Positions 11,108-21,440 of a DNA stretch of 64,000 bases are shown in pieces (the stretch's first letter is position 1; each line of letters opens with the position of its first letter). The notes beneath the pieces are model-generated. The model had not been told where the DNA came from and made no database searches. It worked only from the letters and a program-made list of their open reading frames with translations. Made by a program: the position numbers and the translations under genes. The DNA comes from Corythucha ciliata (taxonomy: Eukaryota > Arthropoda > Insecta > Hemiptera > Tingidae): assembly GCA_038030265.1 (NCBI GenBank), contig CM075943.1:61293971-61357970 (forward strand), in the 5' to 3' direction.

Positions 11108-11250
11108 AACCGAGTAACTCGGCCGAGTGGCTAGGCCGAGTACTGGGCCGAGACCGGGCAGAGACAAAATCACATGTTATTCACTCGGCCGAGTACTTTC
11201 TGTGGTGATTACACATAGGTTTTACTCGGTACGTGTAATTCGGCCTTAAC
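11108..11250. repeat. Cluster of ACTCGGCCGAGT palindromes
   Basis: ACTCGGCCGAGT, a perfect 12-bp palindrome, occurs at about 11115 and 11189, with partial copies (GGCCGAGTACTGGGCCGAG, ACTCGGTACGTGTAATTCGGCC) between and after. The cluster is inside the hAT-like composite. The related copy at 41470-41540 lacks it, so it is specific to this copy. The function is unknown. Confidence 0.6.
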
Positions 11251-11639
11251 GAGGAATTTTACGCGTTTCGGCTCTCCCTCCTTCCCCCGAACTACTCCTC
11301 CCTCTCCACTTTTTCGAAAAATAAAAACGTTTATCGAAGGATACTATTACTTCATAGTTTCGTTTAAAATACGGTGTCGCTAGGTTTACTTGGTGAATGA
11401 TGGTGAATTTTTAAATTTGTTTACCCTTATTTTCACCCGCTTCCCTTGACCTGGAATGGCTGGTTAACGAACTTAGGATAGGGCTCTGTATGACCTATTT
11501 TTGTGCCAAGTTTCCATCCGCTAGCATCATTTTTGCGCATTGGCGGATTTAAAGGGGGGCTATAGGGACTTAGCCCGCCTAATTGGTCGTATTAGTCCCC
11601 CCAAGATGTTTATTTTCGAGCCCCTTTTCCAAAAACTGT

Positions 11640-13020
11640 CCAAACGCCGAAAATGGCAGCGTCTGTAGGGCGACATTGGCAGTGTTTCCAGAACGAAATT
11701 GACAGTTTTGATCGACGATATTGATAGTTTCCATTACTCTGATACAAAACTTCGTAATCAAGGTTTGGGATACTCGTTATGTTGGTCAAAATTGTCAGTT
11801 CCTGAGGAAAAATTGACAGTATTGTAAGTCGAAATTGACAGTTTCAAGTACGACAATCACAGTTATGAATATTGAAATTGACAGTATCTATCTAGGGTGA
11901 AATTGGAAATCTCGAGGACGAAATTGACAGTTTATAGGATGAAATTATCAGTTTTAGGACGACATTGATAGTTTTGACAACGAAATTTACAATTTCCTGG
12001 ACAAAATGGACAGTATCAGGAAGGAATTGACTGTTTCCCGAACAAATGCAAGTTGATAGTTTCCAGGGCGAAATTGACAGTTTTGAATGATTCTTAAACG
12101 AAATTGACAGTTTTTAATGATTCTTAAACGAAATTGACAGTTTGTAGGACGAAATTGGTAGTTTCAGGACGACACTGATAGGTTTAGCGGCGAAAGTGAC
12201 TGTTTCTGGGACGAAATTTACAATACTAGGAAGAAATTGACAGTTTAAAAGACGAAATTAACAGTTTCCAGGATGAAATTCACGGTTTGAAGAACAAAAT
12301 TGACAGTTTCCAGGACGAAATCTTCAGATTTGAACATTTACTTGACAATTTATAGGGCGAAATTGACAGTTTAGAACGACGAAATTGACAGTTTCTAGTA
12401 CTCGACTGTTTCCGGTGAAGAAGCTTTAAAACCGTCAGTTTCAGAAATCCCTTGACACAGTTTCTAGGAAGAAACTGGCAGATTCGAGGACGAAATTGAC
12501 AGTTTGTAGGGCGAAATTGCGGCAGTTTTAGAATGATATCGGTATAGTATTGGCGACGAAATTGACAGTTTTGAATAACGAAATTGACCTTCATAGGACA
12601 AAATTGACAGTGTTAGATCGATACTGATAGTTTCAACTAGAAATTTACAGTCCCCAGGACGAAATTGACAGTTTTTTGAGACAACATTGACTGTTATTTA
12701 TGACGAAATAGACAGTTTCTCGGGTGATATTGACAGTTCCCAGACCGAAATTGACAGTTTACAGGACGGAATTGTTTTGAGAGTTTTAGGAACTCGACTG
12801 TTTCAGGTGAAGGGGCCCAAAAGCCTCAAGTTGTGAGTCCGAATGGTCTGCTGCTGAATCCCGAAATGAAGTTTTGTGATCTGTTGTGTAGGAGGAAATT
12901 GACAGATTCCAAGTCAAGACTGTCAGTTTCTGGGGCAAAATTGAGAGTTTTTTAAATACGAAATTATCAGTTTTAAGGACGATATTGACAGTTCGACCGA
13001 AACTGACAGTTGCCGAGGGA
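11640..13020. repeat. Minisatellite family B
   Basis: More than 40 degenerate units of about 20-30 bp with the core CGAAATTGACAGTTT and variable links such as CCAGGA or TAGGA. Two adjacent units near 12080-12130 share a longer link (AATGATTCTTAAA), evidence of local duplication. It occurs only here apart from single words elsewhere. Confidence 0.9.
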
Positions 13021-13079
13021 GGAATTAAGAAAATCCATACGGTCTGAAACCAGAATTCTCGTCAGTGACTGAGTTTGCA

Positions 13080-15260
13080 ATTGCGTGACTAGTCGTTTTG
13101 GTGATAGTTAGGGTACGAATCGTCAGTTCAGCCATTTTTAAGGCATGAATGCGGTCAATTTAGCCATTATTGGAACGCGAGTGGTCGTTTTCCAAGGCGC
13201 AAATCTGGCAGTATAGCCATTGTGGAGGTGGGGGGGGGGGAGGCGTGAATTGTCAATACGATCAGCAGCCCGTTTTAGGGCTTGTCCAATCTGTTCTACC
13301 ACTTTCAAGGGACGAATTGTCGTTGTCCCTGACGCTTTCCAAAGAGCGCGAATGACCAGTTTGACCATTTTTAGGCCGAAACTTTGAAGATTTAAATTTT
13401 TAAGGAGTTTGGTTATTTCAGAGCACGAATCGTCAGTTCAGTCATTTTCAATGGCCCGGAATTGATTTTTTGGCCTTTCCAAGGTGCGAGTCGTCGTTTT
13501 AGGCATTTCCAAGGCACAATTCGTCGTTTTAGCCATTTTTAGGGCTTGAATAGTCCGTTTGACTATTTCCAGGGGACGAATCGTCCGTGAAGTCAATTTT
13601 AGGGTGCGAACGGTTAGTTTAGCAATTTATAAGGCATGAATCGCTAGATTCACCATTTTTCGAATGGTTCGCACGAGAAAAAAATTGTTTTTGGCGCAGT
13701 GGAATCCGTGAAATTGCTTTTTTAGGTCCAACCAGCAGCAAGTCACATTAGACATTTTAATGGCATGAATCGTCAGTTAAGGCATTTCCAAGACGCAAAC
13801 TATTAGTTCTGCTATTTGTAGGGCACAAATCGTCTGAATTTTTATCCATTTTCCATTCCATTTTTGCACTACAAATGGTAAGTTTCGCCATTTCACTGGC
13901 ACGAATGAGCACATTTAGCCATTTTTAGGGCGTGATTTGCCAATAAAGCAATTTTATAGCAATTAATAGTTTCAAATCAAAAAGTTTATCCAGTCCATGA
14001 GGTGCATGTAGCTAACGCTGGTTGGTGGGTGGAGGGGGTTCGGTAAGGACGGCCCATGCTCGATGCGCAATCGCAAGTGGTCAGTTTATCGCTTGAAGGG
14101 TGCAAATAGCCCTGTTTTGCCAATTTTTGGGTGCCGATAGCCACTTTGAAGGCGCGAATCGTCTGTTTAGCCTCTGTAGAGCACGAACGATCAGTTAGGC
14201 CATTTTTAGACCGTGAATGACTGGTACGAGTTGAGTATGCCATTTACAGGGCGTAAATAGCCAGTTTTTAAGGCCAGGATCGTCAGCTTATAGACATTTT
14301 TAAGGCGTGAAGGCTCAGTATGGCTATTTCTGACGCGCGAATGGCCAATTTTGCCATTTTAAGGACATGAATCATCTGCTTAGGGATTTTAAAAGTGCGA
14401 ATTTTGTCAGTTTAACCATTCATCATAGGCCGCATAGAGTCAGTTTTACCAATAATAACCAGTTTGGAATAGCCAGTTTGCCATTTTAACGCTGCCAGTA
14501 TTCCTAGGACATGAATCCGTCATTTTAGTCAATTTTATGCTGTTACGAACTCAGTTTTGACATTTTCATTGCGTGAATTATTAGTTTAACCATTTAGAGA
14601 ACGCAAACAGTCAGTTCTGCCATTTTTTTAAGGGTGCGAATAGTCCGTCACGCCATTTGTGGGATGCGAATGGTCAGCTTGCCATTTCTAGGGCGCAAAT
14701 CCGTCAGTATAGTCATTTATAGAGAGTGAATAGCCAGTGTGATATTTTCAGAGCATGAATAGTCAGTTTTTCAATTTTTAAGGTTCGTGAAGTCTGTTGG
14801 GTCATTTATAATAAGCGCGAAGTTTTGCTTTTTTAAGGACGCAATTAGTCCCGTCAAGCCAACGCCCTAATGGTCAGTTTGGGCATTCTTGACGCGCAAA
14901 TGTTTGATTTTGGAATAATACTTAGGGCAGGACAGGAATACTCTGGTTAGGGATTTGCGGAGCGTGAATTGTTAGTTTGCCCATTTTTAGAGCGCGTTAC
15001 GCCAGCTTGGCCACTTTTACAGCGGTATAATCGCTAGTTTTAGCCAATTGTAGCTAGTGAATGGAAGATTTTGTCAGTTTCATAGCGGGATTGACGATCT
15101 TTTCATGCATTTTCAGGGCTGCACGAACCGTCAGTCTAGCCACTTTTAGACCGCGTGAAGTTCGTTGGGCTTTTTTTTAGAGCGGTAATTGCCAGTTTGG
15201 CCATTTTTAAGGCGTTTTAAGGTGGGAATAGGCAGTGAATTGTTAGCAAGCCATTTTTGA
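13080..15260. repeat. Minisatellite family C, first block
   Basis: Degenerate units of about 30-45 bp with the core GCGAATCGTCAGTTTAGCC and the link ATTTTTAGGG. A second block lies at 51195-51990 in the same orientation, next to family E as here. Short open frames across it are by-products of the period. Confidence 0.9.
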
Positions 15261-15289
15261 TAGAGCGAAGGACATAATTTCATAAGCTT

Positions 15290-15760
15290 CTCCCTTGACT
15301 AAATCTTGGATCCGCGTCTGGACCCCGCGATATTTTGTTTTTAAAAACAGTCAGAGCCATGAAATTTCTCTTTAAAATGAGGCAGTACGCTAATTTATCC
15401 TTTAAAATGGCGTGAAATCCCGTTAAATTGGCTTGTCTTATTGGAGCCAGCCCCACGAAATTGGTTTCTGACCTACGAAATCCGACAAATTTGGTCTCAA
15501 AAAGTGCCAAACCGGCAAATTTTGTTATTGAAGTAGCCAAAACCACGAAATTGGGTTTTGCGGTGTGTTCAATCCGTGATATTGGGACATCGAAAGTGTC
15601 TAATGAGCGGAATTGCATTCATGAAGAGTCAACCCCTTGCAAATTGGCTTTTTAGGGAGACAATTCTGTGACATTAGTGTTTTGAGCGAGGGAAACCTTT
15701 GAAATTCGTTCTGAGAGCAAAAATCCACCAAATTTGGAATTTGACTTGGTCTGTTAGAGG
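15290..15760. repeat. Minisatellite family E, first block
   Basis: Units of about 30-40 bp around ACGAAATTGGTTTT and GACAAATTTGG. The reverse-complement arrangement (AAAACCAAATTTGACG) forms the block at 50695-51180. It ends near the right terminus of the TIR element. Confidence 0.7.
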
Positions 15761-16829
15761 GGGGGGGGGATCATGAGCTCAGGGCTAAGCCCCTCTAGAC
15801 ATTATACCTAAAATCCGCTCGTGTTTTTGCGGCAGTTGTGCTAACGAGGAATTCAGAACTTCCACCTCCCACCATGACTACCCTTCTCTCTCCACTTTTT
15901 CGAAAAATGAAAACGTCAATCGAAAGCTGTTATTACACTGGGTTTTTGTGCCAAATATGGTGTCACTAGGTTAGGTTATACTGGTGAATGGGGGCGAAGA
16001 AGTGGAAACTAAAAAACGTTGAAATTGGAAGTATTTGTATTTTGTATTTGTATTTTCGTTGAGCGTGAAATACAAAATACTTTTGAAAATGTATTTCAAA
16101 TACAAAGCCCAAAATACTTTCAAAAATGTATTTTAAATACAGAAATACAAATACTTTTCCAAAAGTATTTAAATACAATTACAAAATACGTATTTTGTAT
16201 TTAAAATACAAAGTATTTTAAATACTCAAGTATTTTGCCCACCCCTGCCTCCCAAGGAGTTTGTTCTCCCCGCATATGTGGAAATTACGGTCGTCATATA
16301 ATAGTAATGAAACTCAATGTGGCAAAATCTGAAAACTTACGATTTTAACAACTTCTGTCCATCTCTTTCATGCCCAACCTCATCATTCCTGAACGTATTC
16401 GCCCCTTATTCACAAGTTTTGTTTGTTTTACGGTGGCCATATGCAAGTTTGCACTTGCATATTATGAGGAGCCGTAATCAATTTCGAATGAAAGGACTAC
16501 ATGGGAAGCGAAGGACGCAACTGATTTTTCCCTATTGGGTGTATGTAAATGTTGAATAGTACATTAGTTTGCACCGACATGACACCGAGCCACAACATTT
16601 TTTCTGGGTAGAGACGGGTCGGCAGCAATAAGGAGAGGGGACATTCTTTATCAGCATCTCTACAAAAACCGGACCTCTTGAAACTGAATAAATAATTATT
16701 AGAGCCCAGCGAACTTATAGTTTATTTCCTCTCCTTTACTGATTATTTTTATCAACATTATTGCTTGAACATTCGCCTCCTCTTCGAAAATATATTTTTT
16801 TGAATTTGGCGGGTTTTAGCCTTTTTATT

Positions 16830-17010
16830 ATATCAACGGGAGCAAATTTCCCAACCCACAAAAAAATTCACTTTTTCTTTCGAGTCGAATAACTTGGTTT
16901 TCCATGTGACTTTGATCCTGAGTTATCCTTGATTTTCAATGATTTTAAATTAGCCCAAAACGCGGTTTTATAGCCCAAACGAGCAACTCCGTGGATGGGG
17001 GGGGGGGTTG
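16830..17010 (-). repeat. Short dispersed repeat, right copy of an inverted pair
   Basis: Reverse-complement match to 7690-7900 (shared word ATGGAAAACCAAGTTAT). It ends about 70 bases before the first visible homeobox exon, within what should be its upstream intron. Confidence 0.7.
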
Positions 17011-17080
17011 AACGTCCCGCCCTTCCCAATTTTCGTCATCGTATTTTAATTTTGCACGCGGTTTTTCACTATTTTCACAG

Positions 17081-17155
17081 GTCGCGAGACCATCACGGAC
17101 GATGCCGACCTTTCGCAAGACATCGTGTCAACCTCATCTGTAGAAGAACCAGACA
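17081..17155 (+). CDS. Homeobox gene, upstream exon
   Basis: Preceded by a pyrimidine-rich TTTCACTATTTTCACAG and followed by GTAAGT, both strong splice signals. In the one sensible frame it encodes an acidic, Ser/Thr-rich stretch (TDDADLSQDIVSTSSVEEPD) of the kind found N-terminal to homeodomains. It ends with one base of a codon, and the next exon supplies the other two to make Ser, so the phases agree. Another exon with the start codon must lie upstream but is not recognisable in this window. Between here and 19468 is a 2.3-kb intron with no other gene visible. Confidence 0.7.
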
Positions 17156-19468
17156 GTAAGTCGTAAAAAAAAAAAAATCAAACAATTCATTTCAAAATGA
17201 CTAATTTTCTTTGAAGTGACACGTTCAAGTGTTAGCAAAAGCACAATTTAAAAGGGGGACATCAAAAAGGGTTAAAGGAACAACCTTTTTTTTTTTCTTT
17301 ATTATTTATTTATTTATTTTATTTACGCGACGTGGCCTTCCCTAAAGTTTTTTTAGCGGCAATAAAATATCCGTTTCAGCTTAAAAACAGTAGCTGACAA
17401 ATGATTTAAAAGGCTGGGATCCTCTTTTAATTGGGAGATAATTGGTATAAGGCGTTTATTTAAAGACGTAGGAAGAGGCGCATCTTTCTTCTTTTCCAGC
17501 TCGCTTCATCCGCCTTTTCCACCTCGCCCTCCCTCCACCACCATCTTCTTAATTTTTGTTTCGTTTATAGCGAGTTAGCATTAAAACTCGACTCTCCTAA
17601 GAATAATTTCGATTTTTTTTTTTTGGCAAAGGAGTTAATTAGCTTGTAAAATGACGCCACGCCAGCTAAAAAAACTCGATCGAAACACGCCTCTCTGTCT
17701 CTTTTTTGTGCTTCGAATAAAAGTCCGATCATTTAGAATTGTTATTTTTTTTTTTTCCTCCCTCGTGTGGAACTCACTAATGAGCTCCACCCAGCCACCC
17801 TTGTAGTGTTCTTGATCGTTTTACGAGCGTTTTGGCGTTATACGGAGAGTTAAAGAGGCAGTTTATCTGTCGGTTAAAATGCTCGCATGTGTTAGCCGTG
17901 GTTTTTAAAATAGAATGTCTTATAAATTAGTCTTGGAATAATTAGGTAAGACGAGCTAGTTGAAACTAATTTGGTTTTTTTTTTTTTAAATGTAATGTGC
18001 CTCTTATTTTGAAAGACGCTGCTTAAAATAACTAATTTTTTTGGTTGAAAAATTAGAATAAAGCCGTGGAAAGATTAATAGCTACAATTTCTTGAGTTAT
18101 CGTGTAGGGAGCGCGTTGCAATTTTTAGAACCTTCGAAAGGAGCGAAGCAATCTGATGATATAGTGCAACCAAAACGAAAAAAAAAAAAGGATGTCTCCT
18201 TCTCGTTAAGCTTAAATTTAAAGCTTTAAAACGCAAAGTTTACTCGTGATTTACAGTCGAAAAAGCCTTTTACACACGGTACAAACAAGAAAAGCCTCAC
18301 CCCAAAGAGAATTTATCATTAGTTAAACTGTCCTCGACCCTCATCCACCACTCGACGCAACATGTTTATAATCGGCGCGAGTGACATCGTTGGGACATCG
18401 CTAGATGTACTCTCATTCATCGTCCGTGTAGAAGAGGGACGAGGTTGGTGAGAGTGTGGTGGGGGTGGGGGGGTGGGTGAATAGTCCCAAATTCTTTCTT
18501 TTAAACTTCATCGGAGTACCACATCAGTCGACGAGATTGGGGGACACAACGTTTTGGCTCAGTGTCAGATATTTGACGAATTTAAAAGCAAATCATACGA
18601 ATGATTTTAGTCAATGATTATAACTAGCAGGATCGGTTATTTCTCGTCCATTAAGCTTTTTAAAGAGGTGGATTTGGGGGGGGGGGGGGTGAAAATAGTG
18701 CCTGAGTGGATAAAATCGAAGGCATTTTTGTGGAAGAGAGGCCCGTCCAAATAAATCAAAACGTTAAAAAGACGGTAGGGTGCCAAGAGTATGTATATTT
18801 TGGAGATCATTAGGCCGAGGAAACTAATGTTGACAAATCGCTTGTTAATTACCCACCCCTTTCCCCCCCCACTGTACCAAAAATAACACATTTTTTTTTT
18901 ATTTCTCGTGAAAATAAAACGTAGAATGCACAAGTCTTCCTACGCAAATGCACCACTGTCACAGGTGACAATCTGAGTCGTAAATAAAAATACTAACTCT
19001 CCCTACCCGCCCTACATCTAATTTCTCCGTGACGGTTGTTTAAAAATAATTGTTCTGGATGAGGTCTTTGGACTTGGATGATTCACCTCAACACTCATTG
19101 ATCTTTAAAGGTTTTTTTCATTCATCGCAATCTCAGTCACTTCTCTTGAATGACAAGAGGTGCAACTGTTTTAAATTAAAAGAACTGACGGCGAGGCACA
19201 CGAGTTTGCAAAACGCAACTTTGTATTAATATAGTCGTAAATTGCGCAGTTATGACAACGGTCGTGCCTGGAATTGTTTTTTTAAAGAAAAAAAAAATCT
19301 TTTGAACATCTAAATATAACGAGGCGGGGTGACAGTGGTGAAGGGAAGAGAAACACGAATAAATCATCGTTTTAAGGAGACTTCATTATCCATGCCTCAT
19401 ATACTAAAAGCGTCTACATTTTAAGCTCAAACGATGTGTGACTTTTTTTTTTTATTTGTCCCGACCAG

Positions 19469-19626
19469 GCGGAGAGAGATGCGAGACTGACAGGAAAAAA
19501 AGGCCCAGAACCGCCTTTACTGCCGCACAAATCAAAGCTTTAGAGACGGAATTTGAAAGCAACAAGTACCTATCCGTGGCTAAAAGAAGTCAGCTGTCTA
19601 AATCTTTAAAGTTAACAGAAACTCAA
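19469..19626 (+). CDS. Homeobox gene, exon with homeodomain residues 1-44
   Basis: The acceptor is TTTATTTGTCCCGACCAG and the donor is GTAAGT right after TETQ. The exon encodes a short linker and then helices 1 and 2 of a homeodomain (KRPRTAFTAAQIKALETEF, NKYLSVAKRSQL, LKLTETQ). Homeodomain proteins bind DNA and control transcription in the nucleus. The intron falls exactly between homeodomain residues 44 and 45, a position shared by several ANTP-class (NK-like, Dll, labial) genes. Phe8, Leu16 and Phe20 of the hydrophobic core are present. Confidence 0.95.
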
Positions 19627-20035
19627 GTAAGTGACCAAGGTGAAGGTGGTTGTGAGGAGGAGGGGGGGGGGTGTCTTACGGGAAATGAAAGTGCCACTAA
19701 TGATGACGGAAGAGCTTAAACGGTGGCGTTAATCAGTGTAAATCAGAGGTGTGTGGATGGGTTGGGGGTGCTGCAGTGCACGTGGTCCTGTTTTTAAGTG
19801 TCTTTATTGCTTCCTTGGCGCCGGCGGGGATCCGCTTGCAACCCCCTGTGGGATCATCCCTTCATTAAATATCATTTCAGTTTTTAATTTTTCTTACTCC
19901 CATCCCTTGTTTCCTTGGAACGAATGGAGATTGTCATTTACGGGCCGTGTTAATTAGGAGGACATGTGTTGTTGTGTGAAGCTTTAACAGAAGGGCGTGA
20001 TGGGGGCTCTTCATTCTTTTTTTTATATTTTCCAG

Positions 20036-20172
20036 ATAAAAATTTGGTTTCAAAATCGACGAACTAAATGGAAAAGAAAATACACGAACGACCTAGAAGT
20101 CTTCGCTCAACAGTACTACAGTAATTTAGGCGTTTCAGCACCGAGACCGATATTTATTGGCGACAGACTCTG
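20036..20172 (+). CDS. Homeobox gene, exon with recognition helix
   Basis: Acceptor TTTTATATTTTCCAG. The exon begins IKIWFQNRRTKWKRK, the third helix with Trp48, Phe49, Gln50, Asn51 and Arg53. Gln50 and Ile47 point to TAAT-type target sites. The domain is followed by a distinctive tail, DLEVFAQQYYSNLG and APRPIFIGDRLW. Reading on gives an immediate TGA, but a donor (G|GTGAGG) at 20173 splits the Trp codon and joins cleanly to the next exon. I place it in the ANTP class, NK/Bar-like, but cannot assign the family; the tail should be diagnostic. Confidence 0.95.
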
Positions 20173-20244
20173 GTGAGGCATTCTGTGTGAATGAATAAGA
20201 GTGGGGGGGGGGTGGCCGCAAAAATTTAAATCTTTTGTTCGCAG

Positions 20245-20395
20245 GTTTTTCAATTATCCACCAAATCAAGGCCTCGGTGTTCAACCGCCCTGTTTAGCAG
20301 CGCCCGGTTATAATATTCCTGGACAGTTCAATCCCACGTCCGGGGCGGGGACTTACAACTATCCCAGTCCAATGTTTTCACATCCTCGGACTTGA
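20245..20395 (+). CDS. Homeobox gene, last exon
   Basis: Acceptor TCTTTTGTTCGCAG; the first base completes the Trp codon split by the previous exon. It encodes a short C-terminus rich in Pro, Gly, Asn and Tyr (FFNYPPNQGLG to YPSPMFSHPRT) and ends with TGA at 20393-20395. Such Pro/Tyr-rich tails are common in homeodomain regulators. A poly(A) signal follows about 240 bases later. Confidence 0.85.
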
Positions 20396-20636
20396 AAATT
20401 GTTTTCAACAAAGACTGACGCCACAATAATTTGTGTGAATTACTATTTTTATCATTATTTCGTGTAATAATTAGACATTTATTTATTATTAGTAGCAACC
20501 TAGTCCCAATTGAAAGACCGAACTGTATACGAGGCCCTATAAAAGTTGAGAGTTGAATTCTCATTTTTTAAAGATTCTGAATTGAAAATGTTCATTAAAC
20601 GGCAGTACGGAAAGTTTTTACACACAAAAGCATTAA

Positions 20637-20642
20637 AATAAA
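20637..20642 (+). terminator. Putative poly(A) signal of the homeobox gene
   Basis: AATAAA about 240 bases after the stop codon, in an AT-rich 3' region. Other A/T-rich words lie nearby, so the actual cleavage site is not certain. Confidence 0.5.
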
Positions 20643-21197
20643 TTATAAATAGCGTTCAAATTGCGTTAATTACAGCCCTGATACCATAAAATTGAATCTA
20701 TAAGTATACGGTGACCAGATTTTTTTCAAGTGAAAAGACCAGCTCAGGGCTTTATGGGCTCTTTGAAATACAAATGGCCAAAAAACGGCCCCATGCAGTT
20801 CACAAACAACCACGAATTCACTAATGATTTAGCTCCGAATGATGTAATTTTACCGCTATTCATCAAGGTTTAGGCGCTGACGGAATCGGCTAGACCGGAC
20901 TCCACGCCCAGCACGATAAATAAAAACTAATAAAAACGGCCGTCGGAATTTGCCATTTCGCGAAAGTAAAGTCCACGAAGCGTGCATGCTATTTTGCTGA
21001 AGCTTTCGAACCCAAAACATGCAATTTTGCAAGATTTCCATCCCCGAACGCAGCGATTTCTATAGGCGATTTGGCTCCAATGTTTCAATTCAGCGGTTAA
21101 ATCACTCTGAGATCGGATACGACCATCTCCATCTCAATTTCAGCTGGGAATCTGCGGGTATTCCCCGGTATTAGCGGGTTTTCTCAAATAGATCTAT
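20643..21197. other. Intergenic, ending in minisatellite A
   Basis: No gene is visible. The last part, about 21130-21197, consists of family-A words (ATCTCAATTTCAGC, GGTATTAGCGGGTTTTCTC) and continues at 33375 on the far side of two LTR elements, so these were once one array. Confidence 0.6.
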
Positions 21198-21389
21198 TGT
21201 TAGGAGGCGTGGCGTCAAAGCGAAGTTGAAGGAAATCTCCGAAGAAACTACAGTGGCGTATGGCGATATAAAAAACACATGTTTTTGGATTTACTGGTGT
21301 GACTTGTTTTAAAAAGTAAAAAGGGCGTATTTTCAAAGATTGATTCTTTCGTTTATTTTCTTGGAAATATAAAGTTTTTAACTTTAACA
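21198..21389 (+). repeat. gypsy 5' LTR
   Basis: Starts TGTTAGGAGG and ends TTTAACA. It holds a TATA-like box (TATAAAA, 21267-21273) that could serve as promoter. The partner is at 26457-26648. Confidence 0.95.
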
Positions 21390-21440
21390 AATCAGAAGTG
21401 GGGTGTGTAATCCACGTGCTTGACAAACGAAAAAGTTGAA

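Larger units (their letters stand above)
11538..15823. mobile_element. TIR element carrying minisatellites B, C and E
   Basis: Flanked by identical 8-bp duplications TTTTTGCG (11530-11537 and 15824-15831). The ends are imperfect inverted repeats: CATTGGCGGATTT on the left and, in reverse, CACGAGCGGATTT on the right, each followed within about 25 bases by GGGG and CTTAGCCC. An 8-bp duplication and a CAnnnGCGGATTT end fit hAT-like elements. There is no coding region. The 4.3-kb interior is three successive minisatellite families: B (11640-13020), C (13080-15260) and E (15290-15760). It sits inside the hAT-like composite, so it is the younger of the two. Confidence 0.8.
10697..16247. mobile_element. 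hAT-like composite element with TATTTTAAATAC subterminal repeats
   Basis: The left end CAGGGGTGGGCAAAATACTT and the right end, in reverse CAGGGGTGGGCAAAATACTT, are perfect 20-bp terminal inverted repeats. Both ends continue with repeats of AAAATACTTTxAAAATGTATTTTAAATAC. No 8-bp target duplication is evident (TTTGGAAG on the left, CCTCCCAA on the right), so the ends may come from different copies. A segment near 11230-11410 (CTCCACTTTTTCGAAAAAT) recurs at 15880-16000, suggesting two partial copies or an internal duplication. The sequence at 10890-11100 recurs at 41290-41480. The middle, 11538-15823, is a separate insertion. No transposase is present. Confidence 0.75.

Noticed and set aside
3920..15260. 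CRISPR-like array
   Set aside because: The repeats are degenerate with no constant repeat plus unique spacer structure, and the genome is eukaryotic.
12280..15618. Open frames of 60-112 codons inside minisatellites B, C and E
   Set aside because: The same repeated peptide text on the antisense strand (for example NCQFRR) shows they are repeat-derived.
10689..16255. 8-bp target duplication for the hAT-like composite at 10697-16247
   Set aside because: The flanks TTTGGAAG and CCTCCCAA do not match as direct repeats, so I claim no duplication there.
20173..20178. Stop codon TGA right after the homeobox exon at 20172
   Set aside because: The TGA overlaps a good splice donor (GTGAGG), and splicing to 20245 gives a continuous frame with a natural end.
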